From: UBA9676 sp963730065
GTDB taxonomy: Bacteria; Actinomycetota; Actinomycetes; Streptosporangiales; Streptosporangiaceae
Assembly: GCA_963730065.1 (NCBI GenBank)
Contig: CAVSQL010000014.1
Span: 310,001 to 374,000, forward strand
Direction: 5' to 3'
Length of the DNA stretch: 64,000 bases
The notes under the pieces were generated by a model. That model was not told the origin of the DNA and ran no database searches. It worked only from the letters and a program-made list of their open reading frames with translations. Shown piece by piece: positions 51,765-61,193 of this stretch. The position numbers were made by a program, and so were the translations under genes. Positions within the stretch are counted from its first letter, which is position 1. Each line of letters opens with the position of its first letter.

Positions 51765-52337
51765 TCAGCCGCGGGCTGAGCTGGCCTGCGACCGGGCCGC
51801 CCGGCCGGCCTGGCGCATCCGGTAGGCGGCCACGTTGGTGCGGTTCGCGCACAAGGTGCTGCAGAACCGCCGCGACCGGTTCTTGGACAGGTCGACGTGG
51901 ACGCTGTCGCAGTCGTCCGCGGCGCACAGCCGCAGCCGGTCCAGCTGCTGGGTGCGGATAACGTCCGCGAACGCCATCGCCGCCTCGACCGCCATCCGCT
52001 CGGCGAGCGGCGCGTCGGGGGGCGTGGCGTGCAGGTGGTAATCCCAGCTGTCGTGCTTCACGAGCTGCGGCAGGGCATGGGCCTCCCGCAGCAGGGCGTT
52101 GACGAGGCCGGCGGCGTCATCGGCGCCGGCGTCCCACAGCCACGCCAGCCGGGGGCGCAGCTGGCGGACGGCGTCGAGCTCGGCCTGGTCGTGCGTGCGC
52201 TCGCCGGTCCAGCCCCAGGCCGTGATGAAGCGGTCGAGGGCCGCCGTATCCGGCAGCTGCTCGGTGCCGCCGCGGCCGGTGTTGACCAGGGCGGCGGCAG
52301 CGGCCAGCGCCACTTCGGTGTCATGAGCAAAAATCAC
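51765..52337 (-). CDS. CGNR zinc-finger (ABATE) regulator
   Basis: 190 residues. N-terminal ABATE domain (FAHDTEVALAAAAALVNTG then LVNALLREAHALPQL) and C-terminal CGNR zinc finger: CAADDCDSVHVDLSKNR then RRFCSTLCANRTNVAAYR. Such proteins are DNA-binding stress or drug regulators. The GTG at 52337 is preferred because AAAGGAG lies 6 bases upstream; the GTG at 52352 would start inside that site. It is divergent from an EamA exporter with 70 bases between, the usual arrangement of a regulator and its target. Confidence 0.85.
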   Translation of the reverse strand: MIFAHDTEVALAAAAALVNTGRGGTEQLPDTAALDRFITAWGWTGERTHDQAELDAVRQLRPRLAWLWDAGADDAAGLVNALLREAHALPQLVKHDSWDYHLHATPPDAPLAERMAVEAAMAFADVIRTQQLDRLRLCAADDCDSVHVDLSKNRSRRFCSTLCANRTNVAAYRMRQAGRAARSQASSARG

Positions 52338-52407
52338 TTTGACTCCTTTCACACCGGCGGCTAGTGTCAGTGATGAAATCTACTTTACTACTTACAAGGA
52401 GAGCGCC

Positions 52408-53463
52408 GTGGCTACCACGGGGAGCCGGGCCAGCCAGGCGGGCCAGGCCGCCCGTCCCGCCCGGCCCGGCTCGGGTACGGGCCTGGCTCTCGGCGTGGTG
52501 TCGGCCGTCACCTTCGGCACCTCGGGGGCCTTCGGCTCGTCGCTGATCAGCGCCGGGTGGAGCCCGGCCGCCGCCGTGATCGCCCGGATCGCCGTGGCGG
52601 CGCTCGTGCTGACCGTCCCCGCCGTGCTCCAGCTGCGTGGCCGCTGGTACCTGCTGCGCAAGGGAGCGGGGAAGGCGGCCGCGTTCGGCCTGGTCGCGGT
52701 CGCGGGTGCCCAGCTGTTCTACTTCAACGCCATCGAGCGGATGCCGGTCGGGGTGGCCCTGCTGCTGGAGTACCTCGGCCCGGTGCTGGTGGTCGGCTGG
52801 CTGTGGCTGCGCCGCGGCCAGCGCCCCCGCAGGCTCACCGTCATCGGCGCGGCCGCGGCCATCGCCGGGCTGGCGATGGTGCTCGACCTGGGCGGGCCGG
52901 CCCGGATCGACCCGATCGGGGTGATGTGGGGGCTGCTGGCCGCCGTGGGCCTCGCGGCCTACTTCCTGCTTGGGGCGGCCGAGGATGAGGAGCCGCTGCC
53001 GCCGGTCGTCATGGCGTGGGCCGGGATGTGTGTGGGCACCGCCGCTCTCGCCGCGCTGGGCTTGACCGGCGTGCTGCCGGTGACCGCCACCACCGGCGAC
53101 GTCGAGTTCATCGGCCGCCAGGTCAGCTGGGTCGTGCCGGTGCTCGGGCTGTCGCTTGTGGCGGCGGTGATCTCCTATGTCACCGGCATCGCCGCCAGCC
53201 GCAGGCTCGGGGCCAAGCTCGCCTCGTTTGTCGGCCTGGCCGAGGTGCTGTCCGCGATCTTGTTCGCCTGGCTGCTGCTCGGCCAGCTGCCGTCGGCCGT
53301 GCAGTTCGTGGGCGGCGCGTTCATCCTCGCAGGGGTCACCCTGGTACGGGTCGATGAGCTGGACGCCACCCCGTCGGCGGCCGGGCGGCCAGGATCCCCG
53401 GCCCGTGCGCCCGAGCTCGCCGGCTCTGGATACAGTCAAGGGTCGGCTGGCCCGACCTCCTGA
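52408..53463 (+). CDS. EamA/DMT-family transporter (RhtA-like)
   Basis: 351 residues, ten TM helices, two EamA repeats: GVVSAVTFGTSGAFGSSLIS, FYFNAIERMPVGVALLLEYL (first repeat end), and GLSLVAAVISYVTGIAASRR, FVGLAEVLSAILFAWLLLGQ (second). Likely exports amino acids or metabolites. GTG 52408 has AAGGAGAG (52396-52403) upstream. The intergenic DNA to the CGNR regulator has two TACTT direct repeats (52381-52385, 52389-52393), possible contact sites. Confidence 0.87.
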   Translation: MATTGSRASQAGQAARPARPGSGTGLALGVVSAVTFGTSGAFGSSLISAGWSPAAAVIARIAVAALVLTVPAVLQLRGRWYLLRKGAGKAAAFGLVAVAGAQLFYFNAIERMPVGVALLLEYLGPVLVVGWLWLRRGQRPRRLTVIGAAAAIAGLAMVLDLGGPARIDPIGVMWGLLAAVGLAAYFLLGAAEDEEPLPPVVMAWAGMCVGTAALAALGLTGVLPVTATTGDVEFIGRQVSWVVPVLGLSLVAAVISYVTGIAASRRLGAKLASFVGLAEVLSAILFAWLLLGQLPSAVQFVGGAFILAGVTLVRVDELDATPSAAGRPGSPARAPELAGSGYSQGSAGPTS

Positions 53464-53543
53464 TACGACAAGGCGCGTGCACGTGGCGTGACCGCGGGCA
53501 AGATAGTCACTGGCCGCAGAATCCGGCATCGCCAGGGACGGTC

Positions 53544-55099
53544 GTGATACGAGCGGGGCACGTCAGCGCGCGCCCGGTCTGCATGGTGGCTGCTGCCGTG
53601 CTCGTGACCGCCTGGCTCGCGGCGTGCACCACGGCTACGGGGACGGGGAGCGGGTCGCGGGCGGCCGGACCGGCAGCTACGTGGTCCAGGCCGGGATCCA
53701 CAAGATCAAGCACGTGATCATCGTCATGCAGGAAACCGGTCGTTCGACAGCTATTTCGGGACCTACCCCGGGGCGGACGGCATCCCCATGCGGGATGGGG
53801 TGCCGACGGTGTGCGTACCGAACCCGCGCGGCGGGTGCACCGGCCGTACCATGACCGCGCCGACGTGAACGGCGGCGGCCCGCACGGCGAGGGCAACGCG
53901 GTGGCCGACGTCAACGGCGGCCAGATGAACGGGTTCATCCGCGAGCGTGACGCCGCGCGGCCGAAGTGCAAGAACCCCGACGATCCGGCGTGCAGCGCGA
54001 GCGGCGAGCCCGACGTGATGGGCTACCACACCGCGGCGGAGATACCCAACTACTGGACCTACGCCAAGGACTTCGTGCTCCAGGACCACATGTTCGAGCC
54101 GGTGAAGTCGTGGTCGCTGCCCGACCACCTGTACCTGGTGTCCGCCTGGTCGGCCAGGTGCAAGAACCGCTCGCCGATGAGCTGCGTGAACAAGATCGTC
54201 GGACCCTACGGGGTCGTGCAGTTCAACCGGGCCGTCCGGCCGGAGCTGACCACCGGCAAGACGTCGATCGACCTGGCCTGGACCGACATCACCTGGCTGC
54301 TGTTCGCCAAGCACGTCAGCTGGGCGTATTACGTGCAGAAGGGCATCCAGCCCGACTGCGCCAACGACTCGGCCGAGACGTGCGCCCCCGTCAGGCAGAG
54401 CGCCTCCACGCCAGGAATCTGGAACCCGCTCCGCTCTTCGGCGACGTGCGGCAAGACCACCAACTGGGCAACATCCGCTCCCTCGGTTCCTATCTGCGGG
54501 CGGCCAGGACCGGGACCCTGCCGTCGGTCAGCTGGATCGCCCCGTCCGGCCTCGACAGCGAGCACCCGCCGGCCAGCGTCCACCGGGGACAGGCCTATGT
54601 CACCGCCCTCATCAACGCCGCCATGAAGAGCCCGGACTGGAACTCCACCGCGATCTTCCTCAGCTGGGACGACTGGGGCGGCTTCTACGACCACGTGGTG
54701 CCCCCGGCGGTGGACCAGAACGGCTACGGCCTGCGGGTCCCGGGCATCGTCATCTCCCCGTACGCCAAAAGGGGATTTATCGACCATCAGACGCTCAGCA
54801 GCGACGCCTACCTGAAGTTCATCGAAGACGACTTCCTCGGCGGCGCCCGGCTCAATCCCGCGACCGACGGCCGCCCCGACCGCAGGCCCGACGTCCGGGA
54901 GGACGAGCCGATCCTCGGCAACCTGGAGAGCGATTTCGACTTCAGCCAGCCGCCGCGCGCGCCGGTGCTGCTGCCCACCAACCCGCCGACCGACTCGCCG
55001 TCGATTCCGGCGTACTTCACCGGCAAGCCGCCGTGCCCGGGGTGCACCACCCCGCCCACGGGCGATCTGCCCCGGGGGCACCGGCACCGGCCCCTATAG
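53544..55099 (+). pseudogene. phospholipase C / phosphoesterase-family lipoprotein gene with four frame breaks
   Basis: Read through corrected frames it is a full phosphoesterase-family protein: signal with lipobox LAAC (GTG 53544, frame 1), HKIKHVIIVMQE (frame 2), NRSFDSYFGTYPGADGIPMR (frame 3), RPYHDRADVNGGGPHGEGNA to CAPVRQSASTPGIWNPL (frame 4), and FGDVRQDHQLGNIRSLGSYL to IFLSWDDWGGFYDHVVPP (frame 5). Every shift, near 53690, 53734, 53835 and 54425, fits loss of one base. Active-site segments ENRSFD, HDP-like and DDWGGFYDHV are all present. Either a recent pseudogene or an error-rich stretch of the sequence. Overlaps the convergent PHP gene by 6 bases. Confidence 0.78.
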
Positions 55100-56110
55100 C
55101 CGGGGATCCCGCATCTGCGCCGCGGACCGGGTGTTGATCACCCGGTTGGGACCGATGCCGGCCGCCTCGGCCCGGGCGCAGCCGTCGCCGAGCCAGTCGA
55201 GCTGGCCGGGCGCGTGGGCGTCGGTGTCGATCGCGAATACGCAGCCCGCCTCGGCGGCCAGGCGCAGCAGCCGGCCGGGCGGGTCCCGGCGTTCCGGCCG
55301 GCAGTTGATCTCGACCGCGACGCCGTGGTCACGGCAGGCCGTGAACACCGCCTCGGGGTCGAAGGCCGATTCGGGCCGGCCACGGCCACCTGCGGCCCGG
55401 CCGCGGCCGGCCAGCAGCCGGCCGGTGCAGTGCCCGAGCACGTCCACGTGCGGGCTGGACACGGCGGCCACCATGCGGTCGGTCATCGGCCGGGCGGGCA
55501 TCCGCAGGCTGGAATGCACGCTCGCGACGACGACATCGAGCTGGCCGAGCAGGTCGCCGTCCTGGTCGAGCGCGCCGTCTTCGAGGATGTCGACCTCGAT
55601 GCCGGTCAGGATGCGGAACGGGGCCAGCTCGGTGTTCAGCTGGCTGACGAGCTCGAGCTGGGCGGCCAGGCGCTCGGCGGACAGCCCATTGGCGACGGTC
55701 AGCCGCGGCGAGTGGTCGGTGAGCGCGATCCATTCGTGGCCGACGTCGCGGGCGGCCTCGGCCATCTCCTGGGGCGGGCTGCCGCCGTCAGACCAGTCCG
55801 AGTGCGTGTGGCAGTCCCCGCGCAGCGCGGCCCGCAGGCCGGCGCGGTCCGGGGGCGGCAGCTCCGCCAGCAGCCGGTCCAGGTAGGCAGGCCGCTGGCC
55901 GCCAGCCGCCTGCGCGATGACTTCGGCGGTGACCGGGCCTATCCCCGGCAGAGCCGTCAGCGAGCCCTCGCGCAGCCGCTGATCCAGCTCGCCCGCGGGG
56001 AGCTCGCGCACCACCTGGGCCGCCCGCCGGAAGGCCCGCACACGATAGGTCGGGGCGCCCGCCCGTTCGAGCTGGAACGCGATCTGCCGCAGCGCCTGTG
56101 CCGGGTCCAT
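55094..56110 (-). CDS. PHP-domain protein with helix-hairpin-helix (PolX-like C-terminal part)
   Basis: 338 residues. An N-terminal HhH region (VRAFRRAAQVVRELPAGELD and LTALPGIGPVTAEVIAQA), then a PHP phosphoesterase with metal-binding DCHTHSDWSDGG, IALTDHS, ILTGIEVDI, VDVLGHCTGR and FAIDTDAHAPGQ. Resembles the HhH plus PHP part of PolX without the polymerase domain, as found in actinobacteria. Probable metal-dependent 3'-5' exonuclease or phosphatase. Confidence 0.85.
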   Translation of the reverse strand: MDPAQALRQIAFQLERAGAPTYRVRAFRRAAQVVRELPAGELDQRLREGSLTALPGIGPVTAEVIAQAAGGQRPAYLDRLLAELPPPDRAGLRAALRGDCHTHSDWSDGGSPPQEMAEAARDVGHEWIALTDHSPRLTVANGLSAERLAAQLELVSQLNTELAPFRILTGIEVDILEDGALDQDGDLLGQLDVVVASVHSSLRMPARPMTDRMVAAVSSPHVDVLGHCTGRLLAGRGRAAGGRGRPESAFDPEAVFTACRDHGVAVEINCRPERRDPPGRLLRLAAEAGCVFAIDTDAHAPGQLDWLGDGCARAEAAGIGPNRVINTRSAAQMRDPRL

Positions 56111-56133
56111 TACGGATGATCATAGATTCGGCG

Positions 56134-56532
56134 TCACCGGGGGGTGCCCGACGTGGCTGTCCCCCCGCTCCGGATGCCGTGCACTGCCGCCCCGGCCGCC
56201 CCGCTGGCCGGGCAGGCGTCCCACCGGGTCGGCACGGCGTGGGGGCTGCGGGCCATCGCCGGGCAGGTGCGGGCGCCGGTGACGCTGGCGAAAAACAGTG
56301 CGGCCGCCAGCGCGATCAGCGCGGCCGGGACGGTGAGCACGGCCCGCAACCTGGCGCTTTTCAGCCAGCGCCGCGGCCAGGGCTCTCGCACCAGCTGCTC
56401 GGTCCGGGGGAGTTCTTCGCCGCTGGCCAGCCGGGTGAAGATCGCGAACCTGGAAACCAGGTGCGGTTCGCCCTGCCGCAGCGCATTCTCGATCCCGCTC
56501 AGGACGCGCTCCTGGCAGGCGGGCAAGCCCAT
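56134..56532 (-). CDS. DUF3040-family small membrane protein
   Basis: 132 residues. The opening ACQERVLSGIENALRQGEPH and FAIFTRLASGEELPR matches actinobacterial DUF3040 proteins, which begin with an amphipathic helix and carry one TM helix (here about 63-82, VLTVPAALIALAAALFFASV). A C-terminal tail of about 50 residues has no recognised features. Function unknown. ATG 56532 confirmed by the LPACQERVL start. Confidence 0.7.
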   Translation of the reverse strand: MGLPACQERVLSGIENALRQGEPHLVSRFAIFTRLASGEELPRTEQLVREPWPRRWLKSARLRAVLTVPAALIALAAALFFASVTGARTCPAMARSPHAVPTRWDACPASGAAGAAVHGIRSGGTATSGTPR

Positions 56533-56665
56533 ATGGCGTCACCTCCGGTTCGTGTGGTGGTTGCTACCCAGCCAGCGGAGGATATGCGTGACAGCGGAGT
56601 GCGCGCGCCGCGCCGGGACGGGCGCTTCCCGTTAGCCAGCGACGCAGCAGGGGTAGTGAGGCCGC

Positions 56666-57649
56666 ATGGACACCAGCTTGCCCGCGTGGCTGGAACCCGA
56701 GCTGGCCACGCTCACCCGGGACAGGTTCTCCGACCCGGCCTGGATCTTCGAGCGCAAGCTGGACGGCGAGCGCTGCCTGGCGTTCGCCGACGGCGACGGG
56801 GTGCGGCTGATGACCCGCAACCAGCATCAGATCACCGGCACCTTCCCGGAGATCGCCGATGCACTGGCCGCACAGCGCCGCGGCGACTTCGTCGTCGACG
56901 GGGAGATCGTCGCCTTCGACAAGGACCAGACGAAATTCGGGCTCCTGCAGCACCGCCTCGGTGTCATCAAGCCTGGCGCGGACCTGCTCGCCCAGGTGCC
57001 GGCCTACTACTACCTGTTCGACGTGCTCTACGCCGGCGGCCGGGACACCCGCCCGCTGCCGCTGGCCGAGCGCAAGCCGATCCTGCGCGGCCTGCTGTCC
57101 TTCGGCGACCCGCTGCGCTACACCGGGCACCGGGACACCGAGGGGGAGGCGTACTACCGGGAGGCGTGCGCCAAGGGCTGGGAGGGGCTCATCGCCAAGC
57201 GCGCCGACGCGCCCTACCGCGGCGGGCGGACCAAAGACTGGCTGAAGTTCAAGTGCGAGAGCGGTCAGGAGTTCGTCATCGGCGGCTTCAGCGACCCGCA
57301 GCGCTCACGGATCGGGTTCGGCGCGCTGCTGCTGGGCTACTACGATCCCGGCGGACGGCTGGTCTACGCGGGCAAGGTCGGCACCGGCTTCACCAACCAG
57401 ATGCTGCGCAGCCTCCATGACCGCCTGGCCGCCATCGAGCGGTCCAGCCCTGCTTTTGACGCGGGCCCGCTGCCGCGCTCGGAGTCGGGGGTGCACTGGG
57501 TCGAGCCCCGGCTGGTCGGCGAGGTCGGGTTCAGCGAGTGGACCGCCGCCGGTGAACTGCGCCACCCGCGCTTCCAGGGCCTGCGGGACGACAAGGACCC
57601 CCGCGAGGTGGTGCGGGAGATCCCCAGCAGCGCGGGGCCCGGGTCATGA
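56666..57649 (+). CDS. ligD: ATP-dependent DNA ligase, LigD ligase-domain type
   Basis: 327 residues. Nucleotidyltransferase with adenylation lysine Lys31 in FERKLDGERC (KxDG), FVVDGEIVAF, YLFDVLYAGG, GWEGLIAKR and DWLKFKC, then an OB domain. Seals nicks in the NHEJ pathway together with Ku and a polymerase. Stop and next start overlap (ATGA at 57646-57649), so ligase and polymerase, fused in mycobacterial LigD, are here separate but coupled. No nuclease domain and no ku gene are in the window. Confidence 0.88.
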   Translation: MDTSLPAWLEPELATLTRDRFSDPAWIFERKLDGERCLAFADGDGVRLMTRNQHQITGTFPEIADALAAQRRGDFVVDGEIVAFDKDQTKFGLLQHRLGVIKPGADLLAQVPAYYYLFDVLYAGGRDTRPLPLAERKPILRGLLSFGDPLRYTGHRDTEGEAYYREACAKGWEGLIAKRADAPYRGGRTKDWLKFKCESGQEFVIGGFSDPQRSRIGFGALLLGYYDPGGRLVYAGKVGTGFTNQMLRSLHDRLAAIERSSPAFDAGPLPRSESGVHWVEPRLVGEVGFSEWTAAGELRHPRFQGLRDDKDPREVVREIPSSAGPGS

Positions 57650-58587
57650 GCGCCCGGCCGGCCGAGAGCGTGACCATCTCGGGAATCACGGTCGAGCTGT
57701 CGAACACCGGCAAGGTCCTCTTCGGCGATCCGGAGATCACCAAGGGTGACCTGGTCCAGTACTACCGGGGCATGGCCGACCGCATCCTGCCCTATCTCCG
57801 CGACCGGCCGCTGGTGATGGCGCGCTACCCGGACGGGATCGGCGGCGAGCGCATCTTCCAGAAGAACATCCCGGGCTATTTCCCCTCGTGGGTGAGCCGG
57901 GTGGAGGTCGAGAAGGCCGGCGGAGAGCTGTGCCAGGTGATCTGCGACAAGCCCGCCACGCTCGTCTACCTGGCCAACCAGGCCTGCATCGAGCTGCACG
58001 TCTTCCTCAGCAAGACGGGCGAGCTGGAGTGCCCGGATCAGCTCGTGTTCGATCTTGACCCGCCCGGCGGGGACCGCTTCGGGGACGCGGCGCTGCTCGC
58101 GCTGCGGCTGCGTGAGCTCCTGGAAGACGAGCTGGGGCTGACGGCCTACGTCAAGACCACCGGCGGCAAGGGGCTGCATGTCCACGTGCCGCTGCGGGCC
58201 ACCGACGGCTTTGACGCGGCGCGGCGGTTCGCCCGCCAGGCCAGTGACGTGCTGGCGGCCAGGAACCCGGACCTGCTCACCACGCAGCAGCGCCGGGCGG
58301 GCCGCGGTGACCGCGTGTACGCCGACATCATGCGCAACGCCTACGCGCAGACCGTGGTCGCGCCGTACTCGGTCCGCGCCCGCCCGGGCGCGCCCGTCGC
58401 CACCCCGCTGCGCTGGGAGGAGCTGGAGGACCGGGACCTGACGCCGCAGCGGTTCACGCTGCACAGTGTGGGTGAGCGGCTGGAACGGCTCGGTGCGTCC
58501 GGCCCGTGGGCCGGGCTCGCCCGGCGCCGCTACGGCCTGGACCGGGCCGCCCGGCGGCTGGACAAGGTCGCGGCGACAACGCGGTGA
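57646..58587 (+). CDS. LigD-type NHEJ polymerase domain protein
   Basis: 313 residues. Primase-fold polymerase: LSNTGKVLFGDPEITKGDLV, LVMARYPDGIGGERIFQKN, catalytic Asp136/Asp138 in LVFDLDPPGGD, KTTGGKGLHVHVPL and APYSVRARPGAPVATPLRW. Adds ribonucleotides or deoxynucleotides to DNA ends. Intact, unlike the paralogue at 4254. Coupled to the ligase (ATGA) and to the FAD oxidoreductase behind it (GTGA at 58584-58587). Confidence 0.9.
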   Translation: MSARPAESVTISGITVELSNTGKVLFGDPEITKGDLVQYYRGMADRILPYLRDRPLVMARYPDGIGGERIFQKNIPGYFPSWVSRVEVEKAGGELCQVICDKPATLVYLANQACIELHVFLSKTGELECPDQLVFDLDPPGGDRFGDAALLALRLRELLEDELGLTAYVKTTGGKGLHVHVPLRATDGFDAARRFARQASDVLAARNPDLLTTQQRRAGRGDRVYADIMRNAYAQTVVAPYSVRARPGAPVATPLRWEELEDRDLTPQRFTLHSVGERLERLGASGPWAGLARRRYGLDRAARRLDKVAATTR

Positions 58588-59828
58588 GCGGCATCAGGGA
58601 CGCCGAGATCACGATCGTCGGCGGCGGGGCGGTCGGCTGCGCGGTCGCGTACGTCCTGGCGCGGGCGGGCTGCCCCGACATCCAGGTGGTGGAGCGGGGC
58701 GAGCTCGCCGGTGCGACCTCGGGACAGGCGGCCGGGCTGGTCGGCCAGGTCCGTGCCACCAGGGAGCGGGTCCGGCTGGCGATGGCCTCGGTGGCCCTGT
58801 ACTCCCGGATCGAGCAGGAGACCGGCTACACCGCCGACTGGCGCCAGACGGGCAGCGTGCGGATCGCCATGACCGGCGAGCGGGCCCGCGAGTTCCGGGC
58901 GCTGGCCGCGGTGGCCCGGTCCGCCGGGCTGGAGGTCGAGTTCCTCACCGCCGCGCGGCTGGCCGAGCTGTGCCCGGTGCTGGACACCACGCACGCCGAG
59001 GCCGCGCTGTGGTGCCCCACCGACGGCTACCTTCAGCCCAACAGCCTGGTGATGGCCTACGCGGGCGCGGCGCGTCAGCGCGGCGTGACCTTCGCCACCC
59101 ACACCACGGTCACCGCGGTCGACGTCAGCGGGGGCGCGGTCAGCGGCGTGCGCACCGACCGGGGCGCCGCCGCGACCAGCATGCTGATCGACGCGGCCGG
59201 GCCATGGGCCGCCGCCGTGGCTTCGCTGGCCGGGCTGGAGCTCCCGGTCGTACCGGTGCGCCACGAGTACTTCGTCACCCGGCCGGCCGCGGGCTGGCAC
59301 GGCGGGCTGCCGGTGCTCCGCATCCCCGACATCCGCATCTACGCCCGGGCCGAAGGGCCGGGGATCTTGTGCGGCGGCTGGGAGGCGGACGGGCTGAGCC
59401 TGGACCCGCGCCAGGTGGCGGTGGGGCAGCCACTGCCCGTGCCGCCGGATTGGGACGTCCTGTCCGGCTTCGCCCGGGACTTCGCCGCCTTCGTGCCCGC
59501 GGTCGCCGAGACCGGGGTGCGCGAGGTCTTCCGCGGGTTCCCGGCGTTCTCGCCGGACGGCCGCTTCATCGTCGGGCCGGTACCCGGCATCCGCGGCTTC
59601 GTGATGGCCGCCGCCTGCAACGCCCACGGCGTCTCCGGGTCCGCCGGCCTCGCCGAGCATGTGCTGGAGAGCCTGCAGCCGGACCCGTCCCCGTACGTCC
59701 GGTCTCTGAGCCCGGCCCGGTTCGTGCCCCGGGCCTGGGACTGGGAAGCCGCGCGGGAGCAGGCCCAACGGCGCTACCAGGACTACTACAGCCTGGGCGC
59801 AACCATTTCTGCCCGCAGGGGGTCATAG
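58584..59828 (+). CDS. FAD-dependent oxidoreductase (DadA/sarcosine-oxidase-like)
   Basis: 414 residues. FAD loop ITIVGGGAVGCAVAYVLARA, the substrate-side VERGELAGATSGQAAGL, and the C-terminal GFVMAAACNAHGVSGSAGLA region of DAO-type oxidoreductases, which oxidise D-amino or N-methyl amino acids. GTG 58584 overlaps the polymerase stop. Why it sits in a repair operon is unclear; it may simply share the transcript. The final ~30 residues (about 385-414) are a helix rich in Arg/Gln/Tyr, not typical of the family. Confidence 0.85.
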   Translation: MSGIRDAEITIVGGGAVGCAVAYVLARAGCPDIQVVERGELAGATSGQAAGLVGQVRATRERVRLAMASVALYSRIEQETGYTADWRQTGSVRIAMTGERAREFRALAAVARSAGLEVEFLTAARLAELCPVLDTTHAEAALWCPTDGYLQPNSLVMAYAGAARQRGVTFATHTTVTAVDVSGGAVSGVRTDRGAAATSMLIDAAGPWAAAVASLAGLELPVVPVRHEYFVTRPAAGWHGGLPVLRIPDIRIYARAEGPGILCGGWEADGLSLDPRQVAVGQPLPVPPDWDVLSGFARDFAAFVPAVAETGVREVFRGFPAFSPDGRFIVGPVPGIRGFVMAAACNAHGVSGSAGLAEHVLESLQPDPSPYVRSLSPARFVPRAWDWEAAREQAQRRYQDYYSLGATISARRGS

Positions 59829-59888
59829 ATCGCAGATCCGCGTTGCGGGCGGATGCGGGTACCGGCAGCGGTACAGGACAGCGGGGGG

Positions 59889-60109
59889 ATGAGGGCCATG
59901 GGGACCGGCACCAGCGACTATGCCGGGCCCAGCCAGTCGGTCGCCACGGGCCAGGAAGAGCATGCCACCGTGATCGCCTTCAAGCTGGGCACCTGCCACG
60001 GCCAGCTCATGTACCAGGCCGTGGAATGGTACTTCCCCAGCATGGCCAGAAGTTCAACCCGCACCGGTACGAGAACATCTGCGCCGGCGGCTACGTGCCC
60101 GACCAGTAA
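59889..60109 (+). CDS. small uncharacterised protein, one-base frameshift
   Basis: ATG 59889 (or 59898) gives MGTGTSDYAGPSQSVATGQE and FKLGTCHGQLMYQAVEWYFP; the reading that fits the remainder, QKFNPHRYENICAGGYVPDQ with a proper TAA stop at 60109, continues one frame back. One C missing in the CCCC run at 60035-60038 explains it. About 70 residues if corrected. It contains a Cys pair and aromatic residues but no known domain. Located just after the FAD oxidoreductase. Confidence 0.4.
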
Positions 60110-60192
60110 CGGCCACCCCCCGCCCGGCCTCCGCGCACCGGCCGGGACACACCGGCCCCCCGCGGCCGGCCGCCCGGGGGCCGCAGTGTCTC

Positions 60193-61017
60193 ATGGACAG
60201 GGTGGCTGACAGACACCAGGCGCGGCTCGGCGCCGTCCAGGAGACGCTCTTCATCCCGCTGGCCGCCCGGGCGCGGGCGGCCGCCGGGAAGCGGCCCGCG
60301 CTGCGCGACCCGAAGGCCGTGGAGATCGCGGCCTCGATCGACTACGACGCCGCCAAATACGGCCGGGGTGCCGGCGGGGCGGTCACCGTCCTGCGCACTG
60401 CGATCTTCGACTCCTGGGTGCGGGCGTTCCTGGCCCGGCATCCGGCCGGGACGGTCGTGGAGATCGGCACGGGCCTCAACACCCGGTTCGAGCGGGTCAA
60501 CAACGGCGCGGTTCACTGGCTCGACCTCGACCTGCCCGACACGATCGAGCTGCGCCGCAGGTTCTTCGCCGACACCGGCCGCCGCCGGATGGTCGCGGCC
60601 TCGGTGCTGGACGGGACGTGGCTGCCAATCGTGGCCGAAAGCCCGGGGCCGTACTTCTTCGTCGCCGAGGGCGTGCTTGTCTACCTGCCGGAAGCGGACG
60701 TCACCGCGGCGCTGACCCGGATCGTGGAGCGGTTCCCCGGCGCCTTCGTCGCGCTGGACACCTACAGCCAGCGGACCTTCGACCAGCAGCACCGCATGGC
60801 CGCCAAGCGGAACATCCCCGCGCGGTGGGCGTGGGCGTGCGACGACCCGCGTTCGCTGGAGCGGCTCGGCTTGCGGGTGGTGGAGTCGAGCACGATCACC
60901 AGGCCACCCGGCGCGGTGCGCCGCCAGCTGCCGGCGCGGTACCGGTATCTGCTGCCGCTCGCCGACCCGCTCTTCGGGAAGGTCCTCCGGATCACCCTTT
61001 TCCGGGCCCGCTCCTGA
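60193..61017 (+). CDS. class I SAM-dependent methyltransferase (LCM/TcmP-like)
   Basis: 274 residues. N-terminal helix with VQETLFIPLAARARAA, SAM-binding VVEIGTGLNTRFERV, VHWLDLDLPDTIELRR and YFFVAEGVLVYLPEADV. This set is typical of the leucine carboxyl methyltransferase family, including actinobacterial O-methyltransferases of polyketide tailoring. Substrate unknown. ATG 60193 used. Confidence 0.87.
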   Translation: MDRVADRHQARLGAVQETLFIPLAARARAAAGKRPALRDPKAVEIAASIDYDAAKYGRGAGGAVTVLRTAIFDSWVRAFLARHPAGTVVEIGTGLNTRFERVNNGAVHWLDLDLPDTIELRRRFFADTGRRRMVAASVLDGTWLPIVAESPGPYFFVAEGVLVYLPEADVTAALTRIVERFPGAFVALDTYSQRTFDQQHRMAAKRNIPARWAWACDDPRSLERLGLRVVESSTITRPPGAVRRQLPARYRYLLPLADPLFGKVLRITLFRARS

Positions 61018-61193
61018 CGGCCCCTTCCCCGAACCAGCCCTTCCGGCACCCGTCGATCCCGATCACGCGCATATATGCATCCTGAGCCCCGCAGCCGTCG
61101 TCCGCACCGGGAGGGCGGCCGCAGGCCGGCCAGGGGTACGCCGCGGCCGGGCGGGCGGGGCCCGCATCCTCGCCGGTCGTCTACGCTTCGGCT

